A stretch of 64,000 nucleotides of DNA from positions 1,401,501 to 1,465,500 of the forward strand of contig NZ_CP045649.1 in assembly GCF_009557055.1 (NCBI RefSeq), read 5' to 3'. The notes beneath the pieces were generated by a model. That model saw nothing but the letters and a program-made list of their open reading frames with translations. It was not told the DNA's origin and did no database searches. The DNA is from Nocardioides sp. dk884 (lineage in GTDB: Bacteria; Actinomycetota; Actinomycetes; Propionibacteriales; Nocardioidaceae). This document shows, piece after piece, positions 37,880 to 45,853 of the stretch (its first letter is position 1; every line of letters begins with the position of its first letter). Both the position numbers and the translations under genes were made by a program.

Positions 37880-38989
37880 CTACATCCAGGGGGCAAGGTA
37901 GCCGGTGCACTCGGTCGGCTTGGTTGTGGTGTAAAGCGAGGACACGTCGACCAACACACGTCCCGATGCGGGAATCAGCTCTGGGTACTCTCCGGCACCG
38001 CCGACGATTTCACCGGCCTTGTTCGTGCAGACCACCTGAAACGACGCCCCATCGAGTGGCTCACTAGTCGGGTTCGTGACTGCAAACCGCGCGCCGTAGG
38101 AGTCGGCGTACTCCGGCCGGTAGATCTTGCCGGGGAACGTGCCCCAGTCCTCAGATGTCTGGTCGTCGAAGGTTCCCTCGTCCTCGACCAGTACCGTGGC
38201 CTCGACGGTTGCGGGCTTCTTCCCCTTCGGCACCGCGACCTGGGTTGCGACCGGGAGCACCTGTCCTGGCCAGCTGAAGTGAGAGACCTGGGAGCCGCTT
38301 GCTAGTAGTTCGCCGGATTCGTCTAGCAGGTTGAAGTTGACGGTGACGGTCTGGCCGGCGTGGTCGTCGTCGTTCTGCACCCTAGCGATCGTCCAGGCGT
38401 AGCCGTACTGGGCGCCGAAGCCGGAGTCCACCAGCGTCCACGGCTCCTCCTCGGGTGACGGGGCACCGCTGCCACCCTCCGTCCCTGTCGCGTCGGGGAG
38501 CTTGTCGCTGACGTCTTCACCGAGGTCCGCGGACTTGAAGACGTCCGCGTAGGCCTCGGCGTCAGAAGGGTCCATGTTCCCCGTGACTCGCAGGAGCAGG
38601 TTGTCGCGGACCGTGTTCCACTCACTTCCGAGGAGTCTGCTGCCAGACTGCAGGTCCTGGATGTACTCGGACCGCTTCTCCGCGTCCTCCTGCGAAGGCC
38701 ACTCCTCGATGGTCGCGCCGCAGTCGACCCCCGGCTCGTCCCCTTCGCAGGACACCCGCGAGTCTAGGACGACGGTTGCGGCCGTGTACCCGTTCGGGCG
38801 TCCGATGAGGTCGTTCGGGTCGTTGTCCTCATCGAGCTCGATTAACTCCGTGATGTCGGGGATCTGTGACTGCAGGACCAGCGCCGCGCTCTGAGCGGTG
38901 GGGTCGCTCGAATCCGAGGAGTCGTCAGAACCGCCACCGCAACCGGCCAGCAGGACCAAAGCCGCGCAGACCGCGAGTATCTTTCGCAT
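37880..38989 (-). CDS. Predicted lipoprotein, function unknown
   Basis: The 369-residue protein starts MRKILAVCAALVLLAGCGGG, a clear lipobox with Cys 17, followed by a Ser/Asp linker. The N-terminal half (SEYIQDLQSGSRLLGSEW) resembles proteins with a conserved ATIEEWPSQEDAEKR-like segment; the C-terminal half is a predicted beta-rich domain. No family is recognised with certainty. The gene converges on the lipoprotein at 37224. Confidence 0.7.
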   Translation of the reverse strand: MRKILAVCAALVLLAGCGGGSDDSSDSSDPTAQSAALVLQSQIPDITELIELDEDNDPNDLIGRPNGYTAATVVLDSRVSCEGDEPGVDCGATIEEWPSQEDAEKRSEYIQDLQSGSRLLGSEWNTVRDNLLLRVTGNMDPSDAEAYADVFKSADLGEDVSDKLPDATGTEGGSGAPSPEEEPWTLVDSGFGAQYGYAWTIARVQNDDDHAGQTVTVNFNLLDESGELLASGSQVSHFSWPGQVLPVATQVAVPKGKKPATVEATVLVEDEGTFDDQTSEDWGTFPGKIYRPEYADSYGARFAVTNPTSEPLDGASFQVVCTNKAGEIVGGAGEYPELIPASGRVLVDVSSLYTTTKPTECTGYLAPWM

Positions 38990-39363
38990 GGGAGGACCGT
39001 AGTGCAGTCGACCGACGGGGTCGCATCAGAGAATGTCGAGTTCGCCGAATTGCTACACGCGAGGATTCGCCCGGGCCCGCGCCCGTGCTGGGCTGGGTTA
39101 GAGCGCTTCGTGACATGTACCGCTCTCGCGGCGGAATGACGCGAGATTCGAGGCGAGCTGCTCGCAGAAGATCTGAACGCTTGCCCTGCGCCCACCTGGC
39201 TCGACCTCGCCGACACGCCTCCACCCTTTTGCGACGATCCTCTGCACCTGCCGCCGGCCAGAACGACCGTGGGGCCTCGCCGACGACCGACGAGAAGCAG
39301 TTGCAGAACGACAAGTACGGGCAATGAGAGCACCCACGACGCTTTGCGGGGCAGAATGAGACC
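38990..39363. other. Intergenic stretch with no convincing gene
   Basis: This 374-base gap separates two genes transcribed away from each other. It holds a copy of a 15-base repeat (about 39126-39140) and, at its end, the -10-like CAGAAT (39352-39357) six bases before the next GTG. No ORF in it has a codon pattern that persuades. Confidence 0.4.
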
Positions 39364-40146
39364 GTGGACGTCGCCCAGCTCGTGCTCGACTATCTCAAGG
39401 CGCTTGCCTGGCCTCTGATCGTCGGGTTCGCCGTCTACCACTTCCGCGAACCGATCAGAGACAAGATCAGCTCGCTCGAGAACGCAAAGACTCCGCTTGG
39501 CGAAGCGAGCTTCTACCGCGATGTGCACAGCGTTGAAGAGCGCGCCGGTGAGATCGCGGAACAACTGGCCGCAAAGGACGAGCCTGCGTCAGTGAACTTG
39601 AACGGCGGTACGCCGTCCGTCGCCGGATCGTCCTCTTCGGTCAGCCCGCCTGCGACCATGACGCCTATCGCACCTGAGAGCGCATGGCTAGCGTCCGCTC
39701 TTGGGACTGTGCTTGAGGGGTACGACCTCAGTTCGGTGCGAGATCTGGTCCAGCTCGATCCAAACGCTGCCGTCATCATGAGCCTTCGAGAGCTGGAGAA
39801 GCTGACTAAGGCAGTGGTGGTGATTTCCGACATGGAGCCACTTCAGCGACCGTTGAGCCTCCAGCCGCTTCTTGAACGCCTGCGCGGGAAGCTCGCCGCC
39901 GAGTACATCTCCATCGCGCGAGATCTCGCACGCCTCCGAAACCGAGTCGCTCACGGAGATGAGGACGTTAACGCCTCCGCCGCTCTGAGCTTTGTCCACG
40001 CATGCGAGCCACTCGGTGAAGCGATCACCTCACTCGGCCAGTCGATGGCTCGCCATCCCTCCCGAGCTGTGGCCATCCAACGCGCCCTCGGCGTGAGTCA
40101 ACATCCAGTCCTCGACCCGCAAGGCACCGACGGATCGATTCAGTAG
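39364..40146 (+). CDS. Membrane-anchored HEPN/DUF4145-like protein
   Basis: The 260-residue protein has one N-terminal hydrophobic segment (about residues 12-26) facing a soluble part. After a Ser/Pro/Gly linker (about 75-105), residues 108-240 are helical with the DUF4145/HEPN pattern: DPNAAVIMSLRELEKLTKAV and RLRNRVAHGDE. The latter contains R192-x4-H197, the catalytic R-x4-6-H motif of HEPN ribonucleases. A CAGAAT hexamer 6 bases before the GTG start suggests leaderless transcription. RNase function is inference. Confidence 0.6.
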   Translation: MDVAQLVLDYLKALAWPLIVGFAVYHFREPIRDKISSLENAKTPLGEASFYRDVHSVEERAGEIAEQLAAKDEPASVNLNGGTPSVAGSSSSVSPPATMTPIAPESAWLASALGTVLEGYDLSSVRDLVQLDPNAAVIMSLRELEKLTKAVVVISDMEPLQRPLSLQPLLERLRGKLAAEYISIARDLARLRNRVAHGDEDVNASAALSFVHACEPLGEAITSLGQSMARHPSRAVAIQRALGVSQHPVLDPQGTDGSIQ

Positions 40147-40294
40147 CCTGATCGGCCCCTGGGGTCACCCGTCGAACTCGTTGGCCGCGTTGCACCGCCC
40201 GGGCAAGTCGATCGCGCTCTCGGCGGGAGAGGGGCGCGAGTTCCACGCCGGCACGCGCGGAAAGATGTGCCCACGTAGGCCGAAGCCCTGCCGA

Positions 40295-40302
40295 GCTCAA
40301 GG
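40295..40302. repeat. Left target-site duplication of the ISL3 element
   Basis: GCTCAAGG, identical to the 8 bases at 41761-41768 directly outside the other inverted repeat. Confidence 0.9.
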
Positions 40303-41760
40303 GGCTCATCCCAATCCAGGGTGTAGTCGCGGTCTGAACCCTCCGGTCTCGAGCAGGCTCCTGGCGATGTAGTTGGTGAGGTTGCGGAAACCGAGCGCGG
40401 AGCCGCGGAGGTGTTCGAGTCGGCCGTTGATCGCTTCTGTCGGGCCGTTCGATGTGCCTGGGCGGTCGAAGTAGGCCAAGACGTCGTCGGCGCGCTTCTT
40501 CAGCGTCCGCCCGAGGGTCGTGAGCTCGACCAGGGCCTTCGGGACGCCGCTGCTGACAGTGGCGATCAGCTGGGCCATCAACGCGAACCCCTGGCTGCGG
40601 TCCTCGTGCCGGTACGCGGCGATCATGCGCTGGTAGACGCCCCAGGTCGCCTCGACCTCGACATGCTCATCGGCCGCGAACAACGCCCGCAGGCGCGTGG
40701 CCTGCTTGTCGGTGAGCAGGCCGGCGCCGGTGTGCAACGTGCGGCGAGCCGAGTAGAGCGGGTCGCCCTTCATCCCGCGGTGGCCGTGGATGGCCTGCTG
40801 CACACGCCGGCGGCACCGGTCGAGTGCGTCGCCGGCCAGGCGCACGACATGGAAGGGGTCCATGACCGCGACCGCGTCGGGGAGCTCCTCGGTGGTGGCG
40901 GTCTTGAAGCCGGTGAACCCGTCCATCGCCACGACCTCCACACCGTCGCGCCAGGAGTCGGGACGGGCGGCGAGCCAGGTCTTGAAGACCTCTTTCGAGC
41001 GGCCCTCGACCATGTCGAGCAGCCGCGCCGGTCCGGTCTTGTCGCGGATCGGGGTGAGGTCGATGACCACGGTGACGTACTTGTCGCCGCGTCGGGTGTG
41101 TCTCCAGACGTGCTCATCGACCCCGACCACACGAACGCCGTCGAAGCGGTTGGGGTCGTCGATGAGGACCCGCTTGCCTTCGGCCAGAACGGCGTCGTTG
41201 GCCGTGCTCCACGCGACCCCGAGTCCCTCAGCGACGCGGGCGACGGTCAGGTGGGCGACCACGATCCCTTCCAGTGCCCACCGCAGCCCACGGCGCGAGA
41301 GCTTCGCTCGGGGCTCGGCGGCCCGGCTGGTGTCCTGGCGCCAGACATGCTGACAGCCGGTGCACCGGTAGCGGCGGATCGTGACGACCAGGATGGTGGG
41401 CCGCCAGCCGAGCGGCTCGTGGGCCAGCTGCCGGGTCACGGTGTCGCGTGGCGCTCCTTCGCAGCCACAGCGGCGGCACCACTGATCGGCGCCGTCGCCT
41501 GGTTCGTCGACCCGGCATGCGAGGACCGCGCGGTCGGGCTCGAGGCGTTGGCCGGTGACGACGAGGCCGAGCTCATCAAGGCGGCAGAAGGTGGTCAGGT
41601 CGGGGTGGGCGAACGCGGTCGAGCGGTCGCCGACGGTAGCGTCAGGCACGTCGAGGTCTTTCAGGATGGCGAGCGTAGGAACTTCCATCCTCGGGAGACC
41701 TCGACGTCTATCCCGGGACCGCCACGCCAACGCCCGCTACACCCTCAACTGGGAAGAGCC
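40303..41760. mobile_element. Complete ISL3-family insertion sequence, 1458 bp
   Basis: The element is bounded by 24-base imperfect terminal inverted repeats (40303-40326 and 41737-41760, 20 of 24 matching, both starting GGCTC on their own strand). It is flanked by a perfect 8-base direct repeat GCTCAAGG (40295-40302 and 41761-41768). One transposase gene fills it. An 8-base duplication is standard for ISL3. The intact ends and duplication indicate a recent, possibly active insertion. Confidence 0.93.
40306..41688 (-). CDS. ISL3-family transposase
   Basis: The 460-residue product has an N-terminal zinc-binding pair (CRRCGC and YRCTGCQHVW), a helix-turn-helix region, and the DDE catalytic domain with Asp in VVGVDEHVW, Asp in AVMDPFHVV and Glu in GPTEAINGRLEHLRG. 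The stop codon lies inside the left inverted repeat. Start is taken as ATG at 41688 (MEVPTLAIL); a longer GTG start at 41730 exists but has no better support. Confidence 0.92.
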   Translation of the reverse strand: MEVPTLAILKDLDVPDATVGDRSTAFAHPDLTTFCRLDELGLVVTGQRLEPDRAVLACRVDEPGDGADQWCRRCGCEGAPRDTVTRQLAHEPLGWRPTILVVTIRRYRCTGCQHVWRQDTSRAAEPRAKLSRRGLRWALEGIVVAHLTVARVAEGLGVAWSTANDAVLAEGKRVLIDDPNRFDGVRVVGVDEHVWRHTRRGDKYVTVVIDLTPIRDKTGPARLLDMVEGRSKEVFKTWLAARPDSWRDGVEVVAMDGFTGFKTATTEELPDAVAVMDPFHVVRLAGDALDRCRRRVQQAIHGHRGMKGDPLYSARRTLHTGAGLLTDKQATRLRALFAADEHVEVEATWGVYQRMIAAYRHEDRSQGFALMAQLIATVSSGVPKALVELTTLGRTLKKRADDVLAYFDRPGTSNGPTEAINGRLEHLRGSALGFRNLTNYIARSLLETGGFRPRLHPGLG

Positions 41761-41768
41761 GCTCAAGG
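41761..41768. repeat. Right target-site duplication of the ISL3 element
   Basis: GCTCAAGG, the second copy of the 8-base duplication created by the insertion. Confidence 0.9.
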
Positions 41769-41980
41769 CTTCCGGCACGCCCTCGGCACTGAACACACAT
41801 ATGCCCTGGGCGCGGCCGAGCGCTGGACGCGGGGGGGGTCGGCAAGAATGCCGGGATCGGGTGATTGCAACCGGCCGCTGCCGATTTCGTCCCGCCGGTG
41901 GACGAAGGCATCCGGGAGGGATTGATACAGGTGACAAGGGTGGGCCTAAACGGTACGAGCTCTTTCGTCGGGCGGCAGTT
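41769..41980. other. Gap between ISL3 and the Pycsar operon
   Basis: These 212 bases hold no gene that I can support. The pre-insertion sequence, rejoined across the target duplication, shows an open frame but no recognisable protein. Confidence 0.35.
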
Positions 41981-42709
41981 CTACTTGCAGTTCGCCTCGT
42001 ACCAATCATTCATCGCGGTGTTGATGACGTTGGCTGTGTAGCAGTCGTTGGTCCAATCCTTCGCTATCAACTTGGTGTTGTGCTCGTTGAGGTTGCCAGC
42101 GAACACATTACCGAGGTAGGTGCTGGGTGACGAGTAGGTGAGATTGCCCTTCGCCGCCAGCTTCGCCGCATGGTTCACGACGTCCCCCATGTAAACGACA
42201 TCGTTGATGCCGCTTCCGCTGTACCCGGCCTTGATCATCAGAGCGCGACCGTATGACACGCCCACGCCAGCAGAGATCGGGTCCTTATACCCCGCCTTGG
42301 CCAACTTGAAGTTGAGGACCCTCATCAGCGAGTTGACCTTCGCTACCAAATCGAAGACCTCGTTTATGTCGACCTTCTGGGGTGTGTTGAAGACAGCCCA
42401 GACACCGTCCCCAACGATGTTCACCTCACGCGTCCGAGCACTTGAGTTCAGGATTGCCACAACCTCAGAGATGTATGCCCGGTACAACTTGGCCAACGCT
42501 GGTCGGTTGTACTTGTCGGGAAGCGAGGATGAATCGCGGATGTCGACAAACACGGCAGAGCAGTATGCATAGAACCCGTTGACGAAGGTCAAACGGTCGC
42601 GGCCGGGCAACTCCTTGACCTCTTCGTAGTTGCCCTTCGGCGTGGCCAGGATTCCGTCGATACGAGCGAAGCTCGCTGAATGGTCGTACGCCTTGTAGTT
42701 GCTGTCCAT
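41981..42709 (-). CDS. pycC: PycC-like class III nucleotide cyclase (Pycsar cyclase)
   Basis: The 242-residue protein is a single class III cyclase domain. Metal-binding Asps are D56 (FVDIRDSS) and D101 (VGDG). The transition-state Asn is N179 in GDVVNHAAKL, but the usual partner Arg is Lys 183. The two residues that select purines in canonical adenylate/guanylate cyclases are changed: N97 where Lys or Glu is expected, V172 where Asp or Cys is expected. That pattern suits a pyrimidine cyclase. The ATG at 42709 overlaps the effector stop (TGATG), so translation is coupled. Known Pycsar cyclases make cCMP or cUMP on phage infection; which one is unknown here. Confidence 0.82.
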   Translation of the reverse strand: MDSNYKAYDHSASFARIDGILATPKGNYEEVKELPGRDRLTFVNGFYAYCSAVFVDIRDSSSLPDKYNRPALAKLYRAYISEVVAILNSSARTREVNIVGDGVWAVFNTPQKVDINEVFDLVAKVNSLMRVLNFKLAKAGYKDPISAGVGVSYGRALMIKAGYSGSGINDVVYMGDVVNHAAKLAAKGNLTYSSPSTYLGNVFAGNLNEHNTKLIAKDWTNDCYTANVINTAMNDWYEANCK

Positions 42710-43269
42710 CAGGCGACCACCCTCGCGATGCCCGTCAGCGCGACGAACAGCAAGCCACCCGCGAGCCCCTTGATGGCCCGGTCCGCCCACTCGAACTTGC
42801 GGCGAGCGACGGCGGCGTTGGCGTGCACCTGCTCACCGATGTGCTTGGTCAGCTCCTGCTTGTTAAAGGTAAGCGAACCCAACTTGTGCACGAAGTCGGC
42901 AGGCTTGCCCTCGTAGCCACCGGCGATGTGCTTGTAGAAGAGCAGGTTCGTGTACGCCTCGGGATCACGTCGGCGGCCGACCTTCACCTTTGGGACAAGT
43001 CCAACCACGGCGAACGCTGCCGCGAGCAGAAGAATCCCGGCAGCGAGCCAAGCAGGCACAACCAACCAGCAACCGGGGTCCTGCGCATCCTTGACGATGT
43101 TGAAAAGCATCACGCCCGCGGCACCTGTGACTGCGAGCGTCACGCCGATCTTTGCGTCGCCATGTCGGATCCAGTCGTTGACGAGCGATAGCGCCTTCCA
43201 GGCATGGTCCGGATCAGGCTCGCTCGGCCAGTTGGCGATGGCCGGGATCGAGTCATCGGTGTCGGTCAC
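42709..43269 (-). CDS. pycTM: PycTM-like membrane effector (Pycsar)
   Basis: The 186-residue protein has the PycTM (DUF5706/PF18967-like) layout: a short soluble N-terminus ending NDWIRHGDAKIG, two adjacent membrane helices (about 41-60, 66-93), a soluble helical region (EAYTNLLFYKHIAGGY and QVHANAAVARRKFEWADRAI), and a last membrane helix (167-185). In known systems the effector senses the cyclic pyrimidine made by PycC and disrupts the membrane. GTG at 43269 follows an AGGGGGA ribosome site. It is the first gene of the two-gene operon. Confidence 0.8.
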   Translation of the reverse strand: MTDTDDSIPAIANWPSEPDPDHAWKALSLVNDWIRHGDAKIGVTLAVTGAAGVMLFNIVKDAQDPGCWLVVPAWLAAGILLLAAAFAVVGLVPKVKVGRRRDPEAYTNLLFYKHIAGGYEGKPADFVHKLGSLTFNKQELTKHIGEQVHANAAVARRKFEWADRAIKGLAGGLLFVALTGIARVVA

Positions 43270-43869
43270 TTCGTCCCCCTAGTTGTGATCGTTCCGACCC
43301 TAGAGGCGGCCGCCGACAGTTTCGCCAAACATCAATCCCCGAACCCCCGGCCCGCCTTCCCCCGGTCCTCATAGAAGCCTCCAGCGATGGCACATCTGAT
43401 GACCCCGGCGCTCGGTCCGTCGGAGAAGATGCGGCCGGTGGTCCTGTGGTTCCCGCCCCCGCAGTCAAGCGACCGAGCCGAGGAGTTCCGCCGCAGTTCG
43501 GGGTGGTCCTTCAGTCCCACGCAGCGGCAGTCGGCAGACAATGCCGAGGCAGCTGTTGGTATTCGTCGCCCATCGGACGTCGTTGACGAGTAGAACGTGT
43601 CGAATCGAGGAGGACGTGACCGTTGGCCGAAGTGTGATTGATCCTTGATGACCGGACTGTTGCCGACGGTCCGGTACGTCGTGGCGGCCGCAGCGCCGTG
43701 ACTCACAACCGAAGGAGTCCGCGCGGGCTCCGATGAGGCCATTGGCGGCTGATGGTCTCGTCGGCAGAGTCGCTGACGAAGCTAAGCGAGTCCGCTGCCA
43801 ACCGTGGTGGGATGCCTTGAAGTGCTCGGCGGTGGCGGGGCGCAACACCAAGATTCTCCGCGTCATAGT
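43270..43869. other. Region between Pycsar and IS110 with no supported gene
   Basis: Several open frames cross these 600 bases, but none has a recognisable domain or good start. The Pycsar promoter should lie here on the minus strand: TAGGGT (complement of about 43299-43304) is 30 bases upstream of the GTG. It may also include the left end of the IS110 element. Confidence 0.35.
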
Positions 43870-43919
43870 GGGCTACTAGAGGATTCCCGTAGGACCGGCG
43901 TCCGGCCAGACTCGGTCCA

Positions 43920-44062
43920 GGTGCCCGGCGGGCTTGCTCTCTTTTGGGCTGCCCACCCGTCCGCGGGTGTGGCTCGATTCCGGTTTGCAGCCCACCGGGC
44001 ACCGCTGACGAGGCGTGGCTCAAGAGGGGACTGCCCAGCTCGTAGTAGCAATGCCCACCTCG
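43920..44062 (+). ncRNA. Candidate IS110 bridge RNA
   Basis: Upstream of the IS110 transposase a 9-bp perfect stem (43920-43928 with 43995-44003) encloses a large loop that contains a further hairpin (43955-43959 with 43964-43968). A second stem-loop domain follows (44009-44013 with 44058-44062). IS110-group elements encode their bridge RNA in the region just upstream of the transposase, and bridge RNAs have two internal loops. The bounds are approximate and the fold is read by eye. Confidence 0.5.
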
Positions 44063-44099
44063 CCGTCCACATCGGTACGAGCACAGGCGGGAGCAACGC

Positions 44100-45299
44100 A
44101 TGGACCATGTCGTTATCGGGGTCGATCCCCACAAGCTGTCCGCGACGATCGAGGTCGTCGACCAGCACGAGCATCTCCTCGGATCCGGTCGCTTCAGCAC
44201 CGACCAGGCTGGCTACGCCGCCATGCGTGCCTACGCCAAGACGTGGCCGAAGCGCCTGTGGGCGGTCGAAGGCGCCAACGGCGCGGGTCGTCCACTTGCC
44301 CAGCGTCTCCTCGAAGCCGGCGAACATGTCGTCGACGTGCCCGCGAAGCTTGCTGTCCGTGTCCGGCTCTTCGACACCGGCCACAACCGCAAGACCGACG
44401 CCCACGACGCACACGCGGTCGCGGTCGTAGCCGTGCGCACGACGAACCTGCGGGTGCTCAAGGTCGACGGCGAGCTCGAGGCGATGCGGATGCTGGCCGA
44501 TCGCCGCGAAGCCCTCACCCGGCGTCGTGTTCAGACCGTGTGCCGACTCCAGGCGCTACTCGCAGAACTCCTGCCTGGCCAGGCCAAACGCGACATCACC
44601 ACTGGTCAGGCCAAGGCGATGCTGGCCACCGTTCGCCCGCGCGACATCGCCGGGAAGACCCGTCGCCGCATCGCTGCCGAAGAGCTGGCCGAGTTGATCG
44701 CGGTCGAGGCGAAGATCAAGAAGGCCACTGCCGAGTTGAAGGCGATGGTCCTGGCGCGGGAATCACGGCTGATGGACATCCACGGTGTCGGTGCTGTGGT
44801 GGCCGCCAGGATCCTCGCCGATGTCGGAGACGTCGCCAGGTTCGCTGACCGCAATCGGTTCGCGTCCTGGACCGGTACCGCGCCGCTGGACGCCTCGTCT
44901 GGTGAGCAGAACCGGCACCGTCTCTCCCGCGCCGGGAACCGCCGGGTCAACCACATGATCCACATCGCCGCGGTCACCCAACTCCGGCTCGACACCGAAG
45001 GCCGCGCCTACTACCGGCGCAAACGCGCCGACGGCAAGAAGCCCCAAGAAGCACTCCGCTGCCTCAAGCGACGCATCTCAGATGCCATCTACAAGCAGCT
45101 CGTCACCGACGCTGTCCGAGCCGAAGGCGCGGACCCGGGAGGGCACTGCGGGGCGTCTCAAGAATCCAGCGCGGTCGACCTACCCCCGCACATCGACACT
45201 TCGGATCAGCCACTCCCGGACCCGCAGACCCGACGCTACGCCGCACCACCCGGCACGCGGAAGAGCCAACCGGTCGGAACCCTCGCCAGCACCGGTTGA
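44100..45299 (+). CDS. IS110-family transposase
   Basis: The 399-residue product has the N-terminal RuvC-like DEDD domain (GVDPHKLSATIEVV, AVEGANGAGR, DTGHNRKTDAHDAHAVA) and the C-terminal Tnp20 domain (MDIHGVGAVVAARILADVGDVARFADRNRFASWTGTAPLDASSG) with the catalytic Ser. These are the hallmarks of RNA-guided IS110 recombinases. ATG at 44100. The element has no inverted repeats or target duplication, as expected. Exact ends are not visible by eye. Confidence 0.93.
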   Translation: MDHVVIGVDPHKLSATIEVVDQHEHLLGSGRFSTDQAGYAAMRAYAKTWPKRLWAVEGANGAGRPLAQRLLEAGEHVVDVPAKLAVRVRLFDTGHNRKTDAHDAHAVAVVAVRTTNLRVLKVDGELEAMRMLADRREALTRRRVQTVCRLQALLAELLPGQAKRDITTGQAKAMLATVRPRDIAGKTRRRIAAEELAELIAVEAKIKKATAELKAMVLARESRLMDIHGVGAVVAARILADVGDVARFADRNRFASWTGTAPLDASSGEQNRHRLSRAGNRRVNHMIHIAAVTQLRLDTEGRAYYRRKRADGKKPQEALRCLKRRISDAIYKQLVTDAVRAEGADPGGHCGASQESSAVDLPPHIDTSDQPLPDPQTRRYAAPPGTRKSQPVGTLASTG

Positions 45300-45400
45300 C
45301 AACAGAGGGGAGCCGGAAGGACACCCCTCAGTCCGCGCACCCACCCTCAGTGATGCCACGCGGGTGGAGCCATCCGCCGAGGATTCTCCTTGGCGCCGGG

Positions 45401-45853
45401 TCAGACCAACGCCGACGCGTCGTACACCCAGCTCGTGTCGGCAGCGGCGAGCGACTCGACCCACGACGCCGGCGCGTGGTTCATGATCGCGGCGTAGTCC
45501 CAGTAGTCCTTCCACAGGCACACGCGGCCGTCGCGGACGCGGTGGACGGTGGCGAAGGGGAGGGTGAGGACCTCGCCGGTGGCGAAGGTCCAGGTCTCGG
45601 AGTGCTCGTACATCACGTTGCCGGCGGCGTCGGCGACGAGCAGGCCGTCGTGGTTCTCATAGGCCGCGAGTTCGCCCCAGCCGACCTTCAGTCGCTTGGC
45701 GATGTCGTCGGGGCCGCGGGCCGACAGCGTCGGGCCGAGGGGCATGTCCATATAGACGCAGTCCTCGGTGACCCACTCGGCGAGGCCGTCGTAGTCGCGC
45801 GCCGACAGCGTGCGCCACAGGCCGCGCACGGCCTCCTCGGGGGTGCGGGTCAC
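45401..45853 (-). CDS. NTF2-like / SnoaL-like domain protein
   Basis: The 150-residue product fits the NTF2-like fold (limonene-epoxide-hydrolase/SnoaL type): EEAVRGLWRTLSARDYDGLAEWVTEDCVY at the N-terminus and CLWKDYWDYAAIMNHAP at the C-terminus. No catalytic role can be assigned. The GTG at 45853 overlaps the stop of the amidohydrolase by 4 bases, so it is its operon partner and may act on the same substrate class. Confidence 0.75.
   Translation of the reverse strand: MTRTPEEAVRGLWRTLSARDYDGLAEWVTEDCVYMDMPLGPTLSARGPDDIAKRLKVGWGELAAYENHDGLLVADAAGNVMYEHSETWTFATGEVLTLPFATVHRVRDGRVCLWKDYWDYAAIMNHAPASWVESLAAADTSWVYDASALV

Noticed and set aside
36347..40146. Integron-like cassette array next to the integrase
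   Set aside because: The integrase lacks visible IntI-type features, genes lie in both directions, and I found no attC-like paired core sites; the repeated 15-mer is not attC.
41981..42709. Ordinary adenylate cyclase of a cAMP pathway
   Set aside because: The purine-selecting residues are changed and the partner is a PycTM-like membrane effector, which points to Pycsar.
43465..43866. 133-codon minus-strand frame upstream of the Pycsar operon
   Set aside because: It has no recognisable domain, no ribosome site, and overlaps other equally open frames.
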